Positions 7,547 to 10,264 of a stretch of DNA of 10,264 nucleotides are shown piece by piece; the first letter of the stretch is position 1, and the number at the start of each line of letters is the position of its first letter. Origin of the DNA: Synergistaceae bacterium (GTDB lineage: Bacteria > Synergistota > Synergistia > Synergistales > Aminobacteriaceae). Made by a program: the position numbers and the translations under genes. Location: NCBI GenBank assembly GCA_031270755.1, contig JAISWV010000309.1, forward strand, positions 1-10,264, given 5' to 3'. Under the pieces are notes generated by a model. It was not told the DNA's origin, searched no databases, and worked only from the letters and a program-made list of their open reading frames with translations.

Positions 7547-8933
7547 TACGATAGCCGCGATCGCTACGGCTTGGGGCGAGGCCGGAGTTGCCATCGTGCG
7601 GCTTTCGGGTTTGTGTGCCGTGGAGTTGGCGAAGACCGTAGTGCGGTTCAAGGCGGGGCTGGGGTTTCCTTCACCCCGCTTTATGCGTGTGGCCTCTTTT
7701 GTGGACAAAGACGAGTGCGCTATCGATGAAGTATTGGTGGCTCATTTCGCCGCGCCCAAGAGCTACACCGGCGAGGACGTGGTGGAGATCCACACCCACG
7801 GAGGCAGTCTGGTGGCGCAGCTTTGTCTCGAAGCCCTGATCCGCGGAGGAGCTCGAATGGCCGAGCCGGGGGAGTTCACCAAACGCGCGTTTCTGAACGG
7901 GCGTATCGACCTGTCTCAGGCGGAGAGTGTGCTGGGGATCATTCGATCCCGCAGCGAAGAGGCCCTGCGGGCGGCGACCCGTACTCTGTCGGGGGAGCTT
8001 TCCGCCTTCGCCGGCGATATACGGGAGGAACTGCTGGCCCTGCAAAGCGCTCTCGAAGTGGAGCTGGACTTTCCAGAAGAAGGCACCCCCTACAGAAGCG
8101 ACGGGGAGCTGCTCGACTCCATCGCAACGCTCCGGTTGAGCCTGGAAGACCTGATGGACCGCTGTTCCGCCGGCCTCTTGCTGCGGGAGGGCATCCGCGT
8201 GGCCTTGACGGGAAGGCCCAACGTGGGCAAGTCCTCTTTGCTGAACGCCCTCCTGAAACAAGCGCGCGCCATCGTCACGGCGATTCCCGGCACGACCCGG
8301 GACGTCATCGAAGAGGTCATCACCTATCGCGGCATCCCCATACGCCTGGTGGACACTGCGGGGTTGCGCAAGCCCTCCGACGAAATCGAGGCCCGGGGAA
8401 TCGACCGCACGCTGGCCGAATTGCGCCGGGCGGACCTGTGCCTCTGGGTCCTGGACGGCTCGGCCCCCCTGGACGATCAGGACCGGGCGTATATCGAACG
8501 CCTTTGGGACAAAGATCACATTATCGTATTGAACAAATTGGATTTGAACTCGTCGGATCAATTTTCCGCCGCGGAGGACGACGTTCGGGCCATGTGCCCC
8601 CAAGGACGGCCCGCAATTCAGAGCTCCGTGTTGTCGCTTTCGGCAAAGACAGGTGAAGGGTTGGATTTGCTGAAGGACAACATCGTCTCCTTCGCGTCGA
8701 ACAGCGGGGCGCTGAACGCGGGGCTCAACGTCACGGCCCGACAGCTGGCGGAGGTCCGGGAATCCCTTCTTGCTCTCGCGGAGGCCGAGACGGCCACAAA
8801 GGAAAAGGCGGGGCAGGACGTGACCGCCGGTCTCCTATCCCGGGCGCGGGAATGCCTGGAGCGCCTCTTGGGCCTCAGTTACGACGACGCCCTTCTAGAC
8901 GCCATCTTCAGTCATTTTTGCGTGGGAAAGTAA
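7521..8933 (+). CDS. mnmE: tRNA uridine-5-carboxymethylaminomethyl modification GTPase MnmE (TrmE)
   Basis: MnmE works with MnmG to modify the wobble uridine (U34) of certain tRNAs, using GTP and a folate one-carbon donor. The 470-residue length is normal. The N-terminal folate-binding domain starts at DTIAAIATAWGEAGVAIVRLSG and includes the conserved SYTGEDVVEIHTHGG and EPGEFTKRAFLNGRIDLSQAE. The inserted G domain has G1 GRPNVGKSS (231-239), G2 GTTRD (257-261), G3 DTAGLR (278-283), G4 NKLD (338-341) and G5 SAKTGEG (374-380). The protein ends in CVGK (467-470), matching the essential C-terminal C-x-G-K motif. The start is a GTG at 7521: an in-frame TGA at 7515-7517 rules out anything further upstream and no other start codon precedes the conserved block. 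It lies within the 3' end of the CCA-like gene, and only a poorly placed GGAG (7504-7507) precedes it, so translational coupling is likely. It converges on the J-domain gene with a 28-base gap and no clear terminator. Confidence 0.97.
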   Translation: MEQVPASGDTIAAIATAWGEAGVAIVRLSGLCAVELAKTVVRFKAGLGFPSPRFMRVASFVDKDECAIDEVLVAHFAAPKSYTGEDVVEIHTHGGSLVAQLCLEALIRGGARMAEPGEFTKRAFLNGRIDLSQAESVLGIIRSRSEEALRAATRTLSGELSAFAGDIREELLALQSALEVELDFPEEGTPYRSDGELLDSIATLRLSLEDLMDRCSAGLLLREGIRVALTGRPNVGKSSLLNALLKQARAIVTAIPGTTRDVIEEVITYRGIPIRLVDTAGLRKPSDEIEARGIDRTLAELRRADLCLWVLDGSAPLDDQDRAYIERLWDKDHIIVLNKLDLNSSDQFSAAEDDVRAMCPQGRPAIQSSVLSLSAKTGEGLDLLKDNIVSFASNSGALNAGLNVTARQLAEVRESLLALAEAETATKEKAGQDVTAGLLSRARECLERLLGLSYDDALLDAIFSHFCVGK

Positions 8934-8961
8934 AAGGCAGGAAGGTAAAGCGCTTGTTTGT

Positions 8962-9678
8962 TTACGGCAGGCGCACCCACAGGGCCAATATCGCCATGTA
9001 AAAGACGAGAGAATGGTACACGAACTTGGTGAGAAGGAAGTGCCACGTGAGCTCCAGGAAAAAGGTCCATACCGTGAAAACGGCGCTCAACCCGACGCCG
9101 TAGCAAAGCGACGCGAGAAAATAAACGCCCTTGTCCCGAGGCGTGCGTGTGCAGTAATATCGAAACACGGCGGAGCCGCAGAGCGAAAGGGGCATGGCCA
9201 AAAGCGCCAGGGCTTTTGTCGTGGGGGCAATCGCCGACCAGAGAATATAGCAAGTCAAAGCGGACCTCGCCAGCATTTGCAACCCGGCAATCTCGTCCAC
9301 CGATTCCCAGAGGACGAGAGGCAGCGCGGCCCATGAAAAAGTCCGTCGTTTTTTGCTCGTTTTCCTGCCGGTTGTCGGTCGAGGCGGCGCTTTTCGGCGG
9401 TAAGAACCGGCGTCGAACGTGTGCCCCCGATAGGTGTCACGGTGAGAAGAAGGCGGCTGCTGAGGGCGTACGAGCTCTATGACGGGCTTGTCGTTCGTGC
9501 TGTGGAGTGAATCGTAGGCCGCTCGGACCTCGGCGTATTTGATTTGAGCGTCGATGGACTTGTCGTGGTCGGGGTGGTAGCGCTTGAGCAAACGACGATA
9601 AGCGGAGCGAACCTCTTCCGGCGCGGCCCCGGGTGAAAGGCCCAAGACGGCATAGCAGTGGTCGTAAAATTCGTCCAT
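8962..9678 (-). CDS. Membrane-anchored J-domain (DnaJ-like) co-chaperone
   Basis: A 238-residue protein with an N-terminal J domain (about residues 7-60): CYAVLGLSPGAAPEEVRSAY, then RRLLKRYHPDHDKS with the diagnostic HPD tripeptide at 35-37, the motif through which J-proteins stimulate DnaK ATPase. A polar, Pro- and Arg/Lys-rich linker (about 70-112) follows. The C-terminal half is hydrophobic with probably three or four membrane helices (about 116-150, 154-175, 185-208, 212-235). There is no Gly/Phe region or zinc-finger domain, so it is a class C (type III) J-protein, and not DnaJ itself. The J domain should face the cytoplasm, recruiting DnaK to the membrane; the partner is unknown. The start is supported by the J domain beginning a few residues later, although the ribosome site (AAAGG, two or three bases from ATG) is weak. 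It lies 38 bases downstream of the SprA-related gene and may be co-transcribed with it. I do not recognise the membrane part. Confidence 0.88.
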   Translation of the reverse strand: MDEFYDHCYAVLGLSPGAAPEEVRSAYRRLLKRYHPDHDKSIDAQIKYAEVRAAYDSLHSTNDKPVIELVRPQQPPSSHRDTYRGHTFDAGSYRRKAPPRPTTGRKTSKKRRTFSWAALPLVLWESVDEIAGLQMLARSALTCYILWSAIAPTTKALALLAMPLSLCGSAVFRYYCTRTPRDKGVYFLASLCYGVGLSAVFTVWTFFLELTWHFLLTKFVYHSLVFYMAILALWVRLP

Positions 9679-9716
9679 GACCTTTACCGAAAAAATAAAA
9701 AATAAAAATCCTCAGA

Positions 9717-10264
9717 TCAGGCGGCGAAGTCGCAAGGCAACCCAACTCCCTTTAGAGCGGCATTCGCCTCCAGGGCTTCCTCTGAAATCGGAGCGATAGG
9801 CTCGAATCCCCGCCCCCACGCCCAAAGCCCGTATTTCGAGGCGTGGCGCGCATATACGCCTGCCGGTTCGCCGAGGGTCGAGAAGGGTGAGGAGGAAGAT
9901 GAGAATATCGCCGATTGGGGTCTATCCCGCGATTGTATATTTTCGGATTGTATATCTTCGAACCGCAGTCCCGCCTTGACGGAGGTGGCGCCTGTTTTGA
10001 ACGCGTCCCCGGCTTCTTTCGCCGAGAGGGACAACTGCTGTCTGGCCTGGGCTGCCATAGCCGCCGCAGCAGCCGCGACGCTTCGGTCTTGCGCCGAGGG
10101 ATTCCCGGGCGCCAGCGCCGCCCGCTGCACTTGCTCCATGTCGCGCAACGCCTGTTCGGGGTCGTCGCTTGGGGGGACGTGGATGGGGACCTCGCCTCCC
10201 GTAATGTAACGCTTGCCATCGGGGCCCTGGGTGTAACTATAGCTGACGGCCCCCGCAAAACGCC
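9717..10264 (-). CDS. SprA-related family protein (putative metalloprotease), N-terminus beyond window edge
   Basis: The frame is open to the right edge; 181 residues are visible, ending at a TGA (9719-9717). The first visible residues include SYSYTQGPDGKRYITGGEVPI, followed by DDPEQALRDMEQVQRAALAPGNPSAQDRSVAAAAAAMAAQAR. This block is the hallmark of the SprA-related family (annotated in databases as putative metalloproteases of the CJM1_0395 type). In relatives an HExxH-like motif (commonly H-E-A-A-H) lies just upstream of this block, which here would be outside the window, so metalloprotease character cannot be confirmed. The tail is Ser-rich with no recognised domain and holds a 15-base tandem duplication. 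In-frame TTG and ATG codons near 10148 and 10139 fall within the conserved block and are not starts. The J-domain gene follows 38 bases downstream on the same strand. The biological role is unknown. Confidence 0.8.
   Translation of the reverse strand, partial: RFAGAVSYSYTQGPDGKRYITGGEVPIHVPPSDDPEQALRDMEQVQRAALAPGNPSAQDRSVAAAAAAMAAQARQQLSLSAKEAGDAFKTGATSVKAGLRFEDIQSENIQSRDRPQSAIFSSSSSPFSTLGEPAGVYARHASKYGLWAWGRGFEPIAPISEEALEANAALKGVGLPCDFAA
9931..9960. repeat. 15-base tandem duplication inside the SprA-related gene
   Basis: The unit at 9931-9945 is repeated at 9946-9960 with one difference (T at 9941, C at 9956). It is in frame and duplicates five residues on the minus strand (EDIQS / ENIQS) in the poorly conserved tail, so it should be tolerated. 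It looks like a recent slippage or duplication event. Confidence 0.8.

Noticed and set aside
8934..8961. Bidirectional terminator between the convergent mnmE and J-domain genes
   Set aside because: Only an 8-base palindrome (AAGCGCTT) is present, with no loop, so it cannot form a useful hairpin.
9679..9716. Intrinsic terminator between the SprA-related and J-domain genes (T-rich on the minus strand)
   Set aside because: The T-rich tract is not preceded by a stable hairpin; the nearby CCTGATCTGAGG pairs over only three bases.

Overview
The window looks like an ordinary chromosomal segment from a GC-rich, Gram-negative-type anaerobic bacterium. It has an exported multidomain protein with a signal peptide, a class II fumarase, MnmE, and membrane proteins. 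The gene set would fit Synergistota or a similar lineage, but that placement is a weak inference because no taxonomic marker is present. I see no rRNA, tRNA, CRISPR array, insertion sequence or phage gene.

Layout. Positions 1-1337 (minus) hold a MATE-family transporter cut by the left edge, with a possibly structured leader at 1338-1449. Positions 1450-4548 (minus) hold a large secreted VIT / von Willebrand A / TPR / DUF2135 protein. The 4549-4739 gap is divergent and carries a clear minus-strand promoter (TATAAT). Class II fumarase fumC lies at 4740-6107 (plus). A 140-base gap with a plausible promoter leads into a two-gene unit on the plus strand. Its first gene (6248-7546) encodes a CCA-adding-enzyme/poly(A)-polymerase-like protein whose catalytic DxD and HD residues appear to be lost. 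It overlaps mnmE (7521-8933) by 26 bases. Two minus-strand genes face mnmE: a membrane-anchored J-domain protein (8962-9678) and, upstream of it, the C-terminal part of a SprA-related putative metalloprotease (9717 to the right edge).

How they fit together. The degenerate tRNA-nucleotidyltransferase-like protein and MnmE form the one clear functional coupling: overlapping genes, a shared promoter, and a tRNA theme. This pair is the best candidate here for something undescribed, namely a catalytically dead tRNA-binding fold tied to the wobble-uridine modification GTPase. The SprA-related protein and the membrane J-protein are 38 bases apart and may be co-transcribed. The MATE and VIT/VWA genes share a strand but have no obvious functional link. 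fumC appears to be a single-gene unit.
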